DNA from: Azorinus chamasolen
Taxonomy: Eukaryota; Mollusca; Bivalvia; Cardiida; Solecurtidae
DNA: 64,000 nt
NCBI GenBank assembly: GCA_963576725.1
Contig: OY755247.1
Coordinates: 14,634,526 to 14,698,525, forward strand
Direction of reading: 5' to 3'
This document shows, in pieces, positions 19,101 through 28,096 of this stretch (its first letter is position 1; each line of letters starts with the position of its first letter). A program made the translations under genes and the position numbers. The notes beneath the pieces are model-generated. The model searched no databases and was not told where the DNA came from. It worked only from the letters and a program-made list of their open reading frames with translations.

Positions 19101-21990
19101 ATGGTTTCCGAATGATAACTAATAAACGACTTGGCCTAGAATCTTAAAACTTGCTGCGGTGGTTGGTCATGACAAGTAGATGACCCCTATTGTTGTTGAG
19201 GTCACTAGGTCAAAGGTCAAGGTCACCATGACCTTAAATGGTGAAATAGTTTCCGATCAATAACTGCTCAAGGGTTTGGCTTGGGCTCTTCAAACTTGCT
19301 GTGGTGGTTGGTCATGATCACTAGATGACCCCTATTGATTTTGAGGTCACTATGTCAAAGGTCAAGGTCACCATGACCTTAAATGGTTAAATGGTTTCAA
19401 ATCAATAACTACTCAAGGATTTAGCTTAGAATCTTCAAACTTGCTGTGGTAGTTGGTCATGACCACTGGATGACCCCAATTGATTTTGAGGTCACTAGGA
19501 CAAAGGTCAAGGTCACGATGACCTTAACTGGTAAAATGGTTTCTGATCAATAACTGCTCAAGGGTTTGGCTTAGGACCTTCAAATTTGCTTAGGTGGTTG
19601 GTCATGACAACTAGATGAGTCCTATTGTTTTTTATGTCACTAGGTCAGAGGTCAAGGTCACCGTGATCTTAAAGGGTGAAATGGTTTGCGATCAATAACT
19701 GCCCAAGGGTTTGGCCTAGGATCTTCAAATTTGCTGTGGTGGTTGGTAATGACCACTAGATGACCCCTATTGTTTTTTAGGTCACTAGGTCAAAGGTCAA
19801 GGTCACCATGCTCTTAACTGGTGAAATGGTTTGCGATCAATAACTGCTCAAGGGTTAGGCTTAGAATCTTCAATATTGCTGCGGTAGTTGGTCATGACAA
19901 CTGGATGACCCCTATTGTATTTGAGGTCACTAGGTCAAAGGTGAAGGTCACCATGACCTTAACTTGTAAATTGGTTTCTGATCAATAACTGCTCAAAGGT
20001 TTGGCTTAGGATCTTCAAATTTGCTGTGGTAGTTGGTCATGACCACTAGATGACCCCTATTGATTTCGAGGTCACTAGGTCAAAGGTCAAGGTCACCATG
20101 ACCTGAAATGGTTAAATGGTTTCTGATCAATAACTGCTCAAGGGTTTGGCTTAGGACCTTCAAATTTGCTTAGGTGGTTGGTCATGACAACTGGATGACC
20201 CCTACTGTATTTTAGGTCACTAAGTCAAAGGTCAAGGTCACCATGACCTTAAATGGTGAAATAGTTTCCGATCAATAACTGCTCAAGGGTTTGGCTTGGG
20301 ATCTTCAAACTTGCTGTGGTGGTTGGTCATGATCACTAGATGACCCCTATTGATTTTGAGGTCACTATGTCAAAGGTCAAGGTCACCATGACCTTAAATG
20401 GTTAAATGGTTTCAAATCAATAACTACTAAAGGATTTAGCTTAGAATCTTCAAACTTGCTGTGGTAGTTGGTCATGACCACTGGATGACCCCAATTGATT
20501 TTGAGGTCACTAGGACAAAGGTCAAGGTCACGATGACCTTAACTGGTAAAATGGTTTCTGATCAATAACTGCTCAAGGGTTTGGCTTAGGACCTTCAAAT
20601 TTGCTTAGGTGGTTGGTCATGACAACTAGATGAGTCCTATTGTTTTTTATGTCACTAGGTCAGAGGTCAAGGTCACCGTGATCTTAAAGGGTGAAATGGT
20701 TTGCGATCAATAACTGCTCAAGGGTTTGGCCTAGGATCTTCAAATTTGCTGTGGTGGTTGGTAATGACCACTAGATGACCCCTATTGATTTTTAGGTCAC
20801 TAGGTCAAAGGTCAAGGTCACCATGCTCTTAACTGGTGAAATGGTTTGCGATCAATAACTGCTCAAGGGTTAGGCTTAGAATCTTCAATATTGCTGCGGT
20901 AGTTGGTCATGACAACTGGATGACCCCTACTGTATTTGAGGTCACTAGGTCAAAGGTGAAGGTCACCATGACCTTAACTTGTAAATTGGTTTCTGATCAA
21001 TAACTGCTCAAAGGTTTGGCTTAGGATCTTCAAATTTGCTGTGGTAGTTGGTCATGACCACTAGATGACCCCTATTGATTTCGAGGTCACTAGGTCAAAG
21101 GTCAAGGTCACCATGACCTGAAATGGTTAAATGGTTTCTGATCAATAACTGCTCAAGGGTTTGGCTTAGGACCTTTAAATTTGCTTAGGTGGTTGGTCAT
21201 GACAACTGGATGACCCCTACTGTATTTTAGGTCACTAAGTCAAAGGTCAAGGTCACCATGACCTTAACTTGTGAAATGGTTTGCGATCAATAACTGCTCA
21301 AGGGTTTGGCTTAGGATCTTCAAACTTGCTGTGGTGGTTGGTCATGACCAATAGATAACCCCTATTATTTTTGAGGTAACTAGGTCAAAGGTCTAGGTCA
21401 CCATGACCTTAACTTGTGAAATGGTTTGCGATCAATAACTGCTCAAGGGTTTGGCTTAGGATCTTCAAACTTGCTGTGGTGGTTGGTCATGACCAATAGA
21501 TAACCCCTATTATTTTTGAGGTAACTAGGTCAAAGGTCTAGGTCACCATGACCTTAACTGGTGAAATGTTTTGCGATCAATAACTGCTCAAGGGTTTGGC
21601 TTAGAATCTTCAAACTTGCTGTGGTGGTTGGTCATGACAACTAGATGACCCCTATTGATTTTGAGGTCTCTAGATCAAAGGTCAAGGTCATCATGACCTT
21701 AACTGATGAAATGGTTTCCAATTAATAACTGCTCAATGTTTTGGGTCGGGATCTTCAAACTTGCTGTGGTAGTTGGTCGTGACTACTAGATGACCCCTAT
21801 AGTTGTTGAGGTCAGTAGATCAAAGGTCAAGGTCACCATGACCTTAATTTGTGAAATGTTTTCAGATCAATAAATGATCAGTGGTTTGGCTTAGGATCTT
21901 CAAAGTTGCTGTGGTGATTAGTCATGACCGCTAGATGACCTCTATAGTTGATGTCACTAGATCAAAGGTCAGGGGGTCTGGGGGGTATAC
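19101..21990 (+). repeat. 145-bp tandem array with a 7-unit higher-order repeat
   Basis: The phrase caaaggtcaaggtcaccatg occurs at 19211, 19356, 19501 and 19646 (as cagag…), exactly 145 bp apart. A block of seven monomers repeats: the unusual tatgtcaaag at 19351 recurs at 20366, a shift of 1015 bp = 7 x 145. Two adjacent units near 21270-21560 are almost identical (both with caatagataacccc). No reading frame is maintained. Confidence 0.92.
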
Positions 21991-22013
21991 ATGTTTTACA
22001 AACATCTCTTGTT

Positions 22014-22387
22014 CTTGTTATTTTTTCTTTGTTTCTTTTCTGATTTTTTCTTGTCATCATTCTGTTTTGTTCAGATTGAAAATAATGTACCTTTCCCTTG
22101 AATTATTTATCACTGTCAAGAGATTTTTGGTTTTCTTGTTTTCTGAGCTAAAATAATTTAATACGAATTTATACCTGTTGAACAGGAATCTTAACCCCCA
22201 AAGAAACCATTCGGCATAATGAATCAAGACTAACTCTGAAACTGTTAGGATTTAGACGGATGTCATGGAGATCCAGCCTCACTACCGTAAATCAAACCAA
22301 TTGTCCATTTTGAGAATTGAAGCACACGAACTGTTTCGCGGAAGAAAATGCAACAGCCATTTTCCGAGAAACAGCGACTTCAGGTCA
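22014..22387. other. No gene seen
   Basis: Spacer after element O. No supported gene or repeat. Confidence 0.4.
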
Positions 22388-22590
22388 ACATTTTCCTTCA
22401 TATAGTTGTATTTTCGCGCCCTTGTACACAAAGTAGACCTAGATCAGACGGCTTCTGAAACGATACTTATTATACAGCATCGGCCATAGTCTAAACGTTA
22501 CCCTGTTCGTGACGCCATTATAGAATACAGTTAATCAATATTCATCCAATTAATATTTCTCACATGAATATTCATGAGGGACAGAGTTAA
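22388..22590 (+). mobile_element. Family A (A1) MITE, right hairpin arm lost
   Basis: Left part ttccttcatatagttgtatt and arm acacaaagtagacctagatc…gacggcttc are kept. The A1 tail cacatgaatattcatgaggg ends acagagttaa. Confidence 0.6.
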
Positions 22591-22667
22591 CTCCTATCGT
22601 GCTATGAATATCTGCGTAAACTGCTACAATTTACACATATGCGGCCATCAAAAATATATCTAATTAT

Positions 22668-22725
22668 TGGTCTGTTAGGCAGGTGATAACTTAATGCAGG
22701 ACAAAAGTAATGCAGTCGCGATGTT
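22668..22725. mobile_element. Family E-type hairpin arm fragment
   Basis: ggcaggtgataacttaatgc followed by aggacaaaagtaatgcag is the left arm of an E-type hairpin. The apex and right arm are absent. Confidence 0.5.
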
Positions 22726-22922
22726 CGAAAACTATTTCTTTCGAAGAAATGAACGGGATTTACCATGGGAATCCCTAGTTGACCAGATCATCTACTAAAT
22801 GCAAATGAACTAAGTATTAAACGTGATCGTCTGATCGTCACGCGACGTCTGCTTTCAAAGAAAGTTAAACAAATATGGCGACTAACGGCGAAGTCCGCAA
22901 TCAAAAGGAGATGGAACATAAT

Positions 22923-23190
22923 TTAACCCTTTCCCTGTTCTATATTTATACCAAATTTCATTACCCACTTAATATTCATGGACAAAATAGTTATAAAGAT
23001 ATTACATGTATATCAGAAATATGGAAAGTGGAATGTTATAGTCATTTTAAAACACTAGATAAACAGCTCCATCATATTCAAATAGCAAATAGAGCACACC
23101 CTGATCAGACGGCTCCTATAGGAGCCGTCTGATCTGTGTCTACTCTATTTGCAGATTCGTGAAAAATGTTTATATGAAGGAAATGGTTAA
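22923..23190 (-). mobile_element. Family A (A2) hairpin MITE, full length, minus orientation
   Basis: TTAACCCTTTCCCTGTTCTA at one end and gaaggaaatggttaa at the other, with TTAA at both. The hairpin at 23085-23152 has a perfect apex cggctcctataggagccg. The A2 body is inverted (ttcatggacaaaatagttat). Confidence 0.83.
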
Positions 23191-23295
23191 ACGTGGTAAA
23201 TATAGAACCAATGGCTAGAACTTTTTTCAACTCTTTTTGCACTTTTGTTGTTTGGTTGCACTTATCGATACGAGACCTTTCTGCGTCATTTTTGC

Positions 23296-23582
23296 CTTTC
23301 ATTAAGCAACCAGCTGCATAAAGTGGTGTTTTCACGCATTTGCAAACAGTTGACCCAGATCAGCAGCCGTCCGATAAGGGTCTGCTCGGTTTTCTAATTA
23401 ATTTGATAGAACTGTTTCTTTAATTTATAAAATTGCTTAAATGTTCCACCTTCCATTTATAACTATTTTGTCCATGAATATTCAGTAGGTATTGAAATTT
23501 GGAATAAATAAACAACAGGGAAAGGATTATTACACCAACGTTCAATAAATAAATGGCTGCTAAGGACATGTTCTACTGTACT
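23296..23582. mobile_element. Family N MITE remnant carrying a nested A2 element
   Basis: A hairpin arm cattaagcaaccagctgc lies at the left. A family A2 copy (about 23325-23533, decayed hairpin gcaaacagttgacccagatc) is inside. The N right end ctaaggacatgttctactgt closes it. The N left end is missing. Confidence 0.55.
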
Positions 23583-23748
23583 TCAGATTCGTTCAAGCTG
23601 TTGGGAATCTGTTATCAGAGATGCTGATTAACTCGACATATCATCTGGGTCCCAGATGTTTACAAATGCATGATATGGACTAAGCAATAAATTTCTAATG
23701 CTGACGTCTGTTGTGCTGGTTTTGTTGGCATGGTAAACATTTTCCTAT

Positions 23749-24060
23749 GCAGTAAGGTCTCGCTAATGCGACCATATAATGTTTAAGTCTAAGATTTGGA
23801 GTCTTGTAAAACAAAGCAAATTTTAGACCCAACCTCTTTGAATAGATCTACCGAAAAGGAGCATTTACTAGAGAAAGGGGAAACAATAGAATTGTGTAGT
23901 TACGAAACCATTGTGATAAATAGAGCATTTGCTCCATAGGAGCAAATGCTCTATTTATCACAATGGTTTCAAAAAGTGGATTTTACAGAGGCGTCAAAAG
24001 ATGTCAATATGAGGGAATGGGTTAATGAAGGGCAAAACTAATACAAATTTTACATACTTA
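23749..24060. mobile_element. Family E remnant interrupted by a family B MITE
   Basis: An E left end (cagtaaggtctcgctaatgc) starts at about 23751. E hairpin sequence appears to resume after 24025 (tgaagggcaaaactaatac). The B copy lies between. The right E terminus is not found. Confidence 0.5.
23822..24025. mobile_element. Family B hairpin MITE, left end decayed
   Basis: Body gacccaacctctttgaatag and a perfect hairpin at 23904-23970 (gaaaccattgtgataaatag to its inverse), apex tgctccataggagca. It ends gagggaatgggttaa. Confidence 0.75.
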
Positions 24061-24129
24061 AACTCACCTTAAAAACTTAAAAAGGTCTTTTTATTTTGAT
24101 ATTTAAATGAATTGGTGAAATCTCAAATC

Positions 24130-24735
24130 ATTTGTCAGTTTGGGGTCTATGCAACATACAAGCCAGGGCAGCAAGTCGATGCCATGTTGATTAAGAAAAG
24201 CTCTCGTACGTGCTGTTGTGTGGCGCCTAGCATTCTCATGCATGAGTATGCATGGGTGTTGTGCTAGGAATGGTGCGGCAACTGGGCGCTATACCTGAGT
24301 AATGTACTCCCTTCATCAATGACAACAAGGTCAGTCTTCAGGCCACACATTATGCCGCCCCAAACAATTATACTCCCCCACCAAACCTGCTGTCATCTGT
24401 AAACAGTACTCTGGACCATAGAGCGTGCTTCCAATGGAAATGACCTCGTAGAAGACGAAGATGGCGATTCCGTCTGTTTAATGTCTGACCAACGTAAGGT
24501 CGCCTTGGTCTTATCGGATCGAGACCTGGCCGGATCGAGACCTGGCCGCAGTCTCCTGAGGACTGTTCTCGAAGAGTGATATGCCGTACTTAATGGAAGT
24601 GTTTGTTGCTGTCTTAAACCGATGACGTCGATGCGTTAACGTCATGTTACTGTCTTGTCTTGGCGCCAGATCGCGGACCATCTTTGACTTAACTCGCCTC
24701 ATCGTAACGCAGATTATGGATCGTATTCCGATGAC
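24130..24735 (-). pseudogene. Tc1-type transposase relic (DD34E family), minus strand
   Basis: Reverse translation in shifting frames gives, in order: a helix-turn-helix/linker remnant (DGPRSGAK, then HRRHRFKTATNTS, about 24700-24590); RPYVGQTLNRR and WSRVLFTDDSRF (about 24500-24390), holding the first catalytic Asp; WGGIMCGLKTDLVVID (about 24360-24310); and HENARRHT…AFLNQHGIDLLPW (about 24240-24165). Family members normally read DNARPHTAR there, so the second catalytic Asp is replaced by Glu. The C-terminus is truncated before the NPIEH motif. At least two frameshifts and a tandem copy of ggatcgagacctggcc (near 24517) break it. It is non-functional. The family call is confident; the exact lineage is not. 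Confidence 0.85.
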
Positions 24736-24841
24736 AATTCATCTTTCTAAGTGAGCTTTCTGTACAACTTTCATTAAAACAGGGTGAATAGTGATATATA
24801 TGATACATGTAATGCAATGATAAATATTTATAATGCATATA

Positions 24842-24972
24842 TACAGTAAAACCCCTCTAATGCGACCACAGGAGCTTCTGCTTAACTTTCGGCCTGCATT
24901 AAGCTACCACCTGCATTTAAGACCTAGACTTATACATCTATTTGGTGGTCGCATTAGAGGGGTTCTACTGTA
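24842..24972. mobile_element. Family E MITE, internally deleted
   Basis: Ends TACAGTAAAACCCCTCTAAT and attagaggggttctactgta are well kept. The left hairpin arm is deleted, leaving aggagcttctgcttaacttt…gctaccacctgc. A loose arm-like piece at 24745-24775 (gtgagctttctgtacaactt) may be the displaced part. Confidence 0.78.
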
Positions 24973-24979
24973 CATAGAA

Positions 24980-25109
24980 TTTTTTCATATTTATAGCAAC
25001 TGTAGAATCAGCTCTATATCAAATCATAAACAGAGCAGATACTGGTTAGACAGTTCCTATGTCTACTGTTTGCAAAGGCGCGAAAAAGCCTTATATGAAA
25101 AAGGGTTAA
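24980..25109 (-). mobile_element. Family A MITE, minus orientation, truncated
   Basis: Body gtagaatcagctctatatca, decayed hairpin (aaacagagcagatactggtt…ctactgtttgc) and the end gaaaaagggttaa. Confidence 0.6.
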
Positions 25110-25154
25110 AGTGGATTTAACTCTCTTCGATCAGTGAGGCAACCACTTCTATAG

Positions 25155-25402
25155 GGGGCCTCCGTGCCCGGGTGGTTATTGCCTTCGACTGACAACCGCT
25201 TAGCCCCTCACCGCAGTTGGTACGAATCCCGGTCTGGGCATTTGGATTTTTCATGTGAGAAAGCCTTCCAGCTGGCTTGCGGTAGGTCGGTGGTGCAATT
25301 TGTTCCGTGCACAGAAGAACTTCTAGCGTCTTCCTCCACCTGTAATTAATATCTGGATGTCGTTAAAACGGCGTAAAACCCGATAAAATCCAAACCAAAC
25401 TT
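25155..25402 (+). mobile_element. tRNA-derived SINE
   Basis: The head cctccgtgcccgggtggtta contains a weak A box. The B box ggtacgaatcc is at 25219-25229. The body has cagctggcttgcggtaggtc and cttctagcgtcttcctccac, which resemble a conserved SINE central domain seen in several invertebrates (name uncertain). The tail is ggcgtaaaacccgataaaat. No coding function. Pol III transcription would be expected if intact. Confidence 0.7.
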
Positions 25403-25602
25403 CGGATGATCATGATAAGTGAGGCTCCCGGTTTGAATTCGGCTCAAACTTTTAAAGAAACAACAATATGTATTAGCCTATACCTGGGTGTATTTTGAAA
25501 CACGGTTTCTCCTTCAATATACGGGCCCGCATAGTTCTTAACGATCTAAATACTGACAGCCAACATTAAATTGTATCCTACTAGTCGCAACTTCATTGTC
25601 TC

Positions 25603-25828
25603 TTAACCCATTACATCACAGGCTATTTTTAGACTCAACCTCTTTGAATAAATCTACCGAAAAGGAGCATTTTCTAGAGAAAAGGAAACGTTGAGAATTG
25701 TGTAGTATTGAAACCATTGTGGTAAACAGAGCATTTGCTCCTACGGAGCAATTGCTCTATTTATCACAATGGTTTCAAAAAGTGACTTTTACACAGGCGT
25801 AGAAGGGCGGACTTATGGAGTGAACCCT
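25603..25828. mobile_element. Family B hairpin MITE
   Basis: Starts TTAACCCATTACATCACAGG. The hairpin at 25710-25776 has apex tgctcctacggagca. The right end (ggagtgaaccc) is degenerate and runs into the R element. Confidence 0.75.
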
Positions 25829-25855
25829 TTTCTTGTTCAAGATCTCATTACTTAC

Positions 25856-26107
25856 TTAACCCTTTACCCAATACCCTATTTCTAGTTTTGACGACAGGTG
25901 ACCACTTAAAGCAGGTTGAAAGTAAAGCAGAATGCGCCTTAATGCGCATTCTGCTTTACTTTCAGCCTGCTTTAAGCTACCACCTCCTAGAATATAGAAA
26001 CTATTTATGATGCTATATGTTCATTATTGTAAAAATTGGAACTATTTTCTTCAGCGGAGGAATATATTAAACTCGCTTAAAGCCGCTTCTATCAGGTAAA
26101 GGGTTAA
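25856..26107. mobile_element. Family R hairpin MITE (TTAA ends, E-like stem)
   Basis: Ends TTAACCCTTTACCCAATA and tatcaggtaaagggttaa. A near-perfect hairpin at about 25902-25984 has arms gtgaccacttaaagcaggtt and gcctgctttaagctaccacc, with apex gcgccttaatgcgc. The stem resembles TA-type families E/M, whereas the ends are TTAA-type. Confidence 0.8.
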
Positions 26108-26290
26108 TATTCATGAACAGAATAAAAAAAGGAACATGGAAAAGGGAGTTTTCCATCATGGCGGAAACTATGAAATCAGATTCATGAAACTTAATAAGCA
26201 AACAGAACAGACCCTGATCAGACGGCTTCTACGAGAGCTGTCTGATTTTGGTCTACTCTGTTAGCAAAGGCACGCAAAATGCGTTTATAT
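26104..26290 (-). mobile_element. Family A hairpin MITE, minus orientation
   Basis: It follows R directly (ttaatattcatgaacagaat). The hairpin at 26198-26265 runs gcaaacagaacagaccctga…ggtctactctgttagc. Its end is decayed near gcgtttatatagag. Confidence 0.65.
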
Positions 26291-26295
26291 AGAGA

Positions 26296-26385
26296 CATCG
26301 GGCCCAGATGAGACACAGAGAAACTCGGGGTCTCATCAGGACCCAAGCTATTTGACCCACAGTCAATAGTTTCTCAAAAGCTTGA
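26296..26385. repeat. Family C-type hairpin, decayed
   Basis: atcgggcccagatgagacac and ggtctcatcaggacccaagc pair. The flank agtttctcaaaagcttgaac matches the copies at 62 and 14960. Confidence 0.6.
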
Positions 26386-26465
26386 ACGAATCGGTAACTA
26401 GTACAGTAACTAAACTTTGTGCCAGGTCAAGATTGTGGCGGCCTTTTATGCGGCAGAATAAGGGT

Positions 26466-26605
26466 TGACTCTTTCGCAGCCAAAATTTTATGTTTGCAAA
26501 ATGTGTCGTCTGCTGCCATTTTCAAATTTTCTTTTCTTCATTTATTTGTTTCACACAGTCTGCATAGGTAGTCACAGATGCGACATTTGCTGCGTAAGAG
26601 CTAAA
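26466..26605 (-). mobile_element. Family C MITE, minus orientation, hairpin lost
   Basis: Left end gactctttcgcagccaaaat, then gtgtcgtctgctgcc (inverse of the C body), gtagtcacagatgc, and a decayed end gctgcgtaagagctaaag. The hairpin stem is deleted. Confidence 0.6.
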
Positions 26606-26610
26606 GGCGT

Positions 26611-26799
26611 CACAGTAAAACCACTCTAAACCGAAATTCTAGTAGAGAGGAATTTAGATACTTTAAGGTAAGTGACTGCTTAATGCTTAATCCTGGAAGA
26701 GCTTTCTGCACGACTTTCGCCCTGCGTTAAGTTGCCATCTGTTTCCAAGACCGATATTTACACTAAATTAGACATCCAGTTTAGAGGGGTTGTACTGTA
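26611..26799. mobile_element. Family L hairpin MITE
   Basis: Ends cacagtaaaaccactctaaa and tttagaggggttgtactgta. Internal arms ggtaagtgactgcttaatgc and cgttaagttgccatctg are decayed. Shared L sequence includes ttccaagaccgatatttaca. Confidence 0.7.
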
Positions 26800-27002
26800 T
26801 TCTGAAATTCGAGACTTTTTTTCATAAAATATGTATAAGCTGTTCGGTTTTCCCACGTAAACGTTGCGACACAGTGAAGTAGCATAGGGGCATGTGTTGT
26901 AATTAGACTAGAAAGCAGCACGATGAATGTAAAACTGAAGTCTTAACTTTAACAGAAGAAGGTAAAACGTGTCAAGGACTTAACAATTACTTGGTCTAGA
27001 TT

Positions 27003-27184
27003 TTAACCCTTTTCTGCATGAATATTAATTAGATAATATTTTAAAATGGCATATAAAGACACGAATGTTTTGCGAAAGTAGAAACTAACCAGATCTACAT
27101 ATTTCTATAAGCAAAAACAGAGCAGACCCTGATCAGGCGGTTCCTATAGGAACGTATAGGCGTATTTTCGGAGGCAATGGTTAA
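27003..27184 (-). mobile_element. Family A MITE, minus orientation, apex deletion
   Basis: TTAACCCTTTTCTGCATGAA and ggaggcaatggttaa, with TTAA at both ends. The left hairpin arm is complete to ggttcctataggaacg and then the right arm is missing. It shares its right TTAA with another truncated A copy (27181-27252). Confidence 0.7.
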
Positions 27185-27252
27185 CCCTTTATATGTTCAA
27201 TATTCATATCAGAAATACTGACATCGTGAATATTTATTAGCTGATTTTTATA

Positions 27253-27296
27253 ATGGTACAGTTGAACTCGAACTCGGATAACTCGAACTAAAAGTT
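27253..27296 (+). mobile_element. Single pogo/Tc1-like terminal fragment
   Basis: tacagttgaactcgaactcg followed by gataactcgaac looks like the end of a TA-type DNA transposon. It truncates the A copy. No matching right end is seen. Confidence 0.4.
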
Positions 27297-27428
27297 CAGT
27301 CATTCAAAAACTTACAATACAAAATTGCTCTTAAATGTATCATTACGGATATCTAGATACACACGTGACAGCTTAATACAGGTGTAAAGTAAAGATGAAA
27401 GTTCCTGCAGGAGCCTTCACCATTACAG

Positions 27429-27715
27429 GCGTTGAGACCTGTTATATATCTGTAGAAACTATTGAACCAGATATATGCTGCTGGGTACATAACTCAGGCG
27501 TTGAGACCTGTTATACCTCTGTAGAAACTATTGAACCAGATATATGCTGCTGGGTACATAACTCAGGCGTTGAGACCTGTTATACCTCTGTAGAAGCTAT
27601 TGAACCAGATCTATGCTGCTGGGTACATAACTCAGGCGTTGATACCTGTTATACCTCTGTAGAAGCTATTGAACCAGATCTATGCTGCTGGGTACATAAC
27701 TCAGGCGTTGAGACC
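27429..27715 (+). repeat. 69-bp tandem repeat, 4 units, built partly from MITE A
   Basis: gcgttgagacctgttata starts units at 27429, 27498, 27567, 27636 and 27705 (partial), exactly 69 bp apart. The segment gtagaaactattgaaccaga matches family A subterminal sequence (29868 has gcagaaactattgaatcaga). Because 69 is divisible by three, a frame encodes four 23-residue peptides (GVETCYTSVETIEPD…). No domain is recognised. I treat it as non-coding. Confidence 0.85.
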
Positions 27716-27794
27716 TGTTATATCTATACTAGAGAATGGTCTCAGACTCAGAAGTTTTATAACCTTAGACCCAATAGCGGTTTTATTCATCCAC

Positions 27795-28096
27795 CAGTAT
27801 GCTCCTGCCTCATTGATGTATGACAATGCGCATCCGCATACGGCTCGCATTACGCGGCAATATCTGAATGCAAATAGCGTTAACGTCTTGTCTTGGCATT
27901 CCGTTTTCCCAGGCCTAAATCCCATTGAGCATTTCTGGAATCTTCTTGGTCGTAGAGTAAGGTAAAAGAAAGGTCAAGGAATCATGTCAATAATTTGCAG
28001 GAGATAGAGAATGCTCTGCCGGTCGAATTTCTACCGCGAACCATATAATACGTTATACGTTACGTCAATTTTACGAGACCGCGATCGTATTGTACT
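27795..28096 (+). pseudogene. Tc1-type transposase, C-terminal part (interrupted)
   Basis: The frame reads MYDNAHPHTAR…LNPIEHFWNLLGRRVR. The Asp of DNAH and the Glu of NPIEH are separated by 34 residues, the DD34E spacing of Tc1-family transposases. After a frameshift at about 27960 the C-terminal region continues (SRNHVNNLQEIENALPVEFL). The catalytic N-terminal half is absent; upstream is the 69-bp repeat. At 28096 the coding sequence is cut by element P. The last codons reappear at 29455. It is a dead, composite copy. Confidence 0.87.

Larger units (their letters stand above)
17533..22013 (+). mobile_element. Element O: tandem-core dispersed element, interrupted by T
   Basis: It starts ttataccccccttttgaaaa with a short hairpin (ccccc…ggggg). 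After insertion T it continues attgctttgcacatgtcggt with a (CGGT)n microsatellite, then about 20 units of 145 bp. It ends gtatacatgttttacaaaca then tctcttgtt. This architecture resembles bivalve pearl-type or Helitron-related non-autonomous elements. That resemblance is recalled, not searched. A second copy, O2, is at 33899. Confidence 0.8.
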
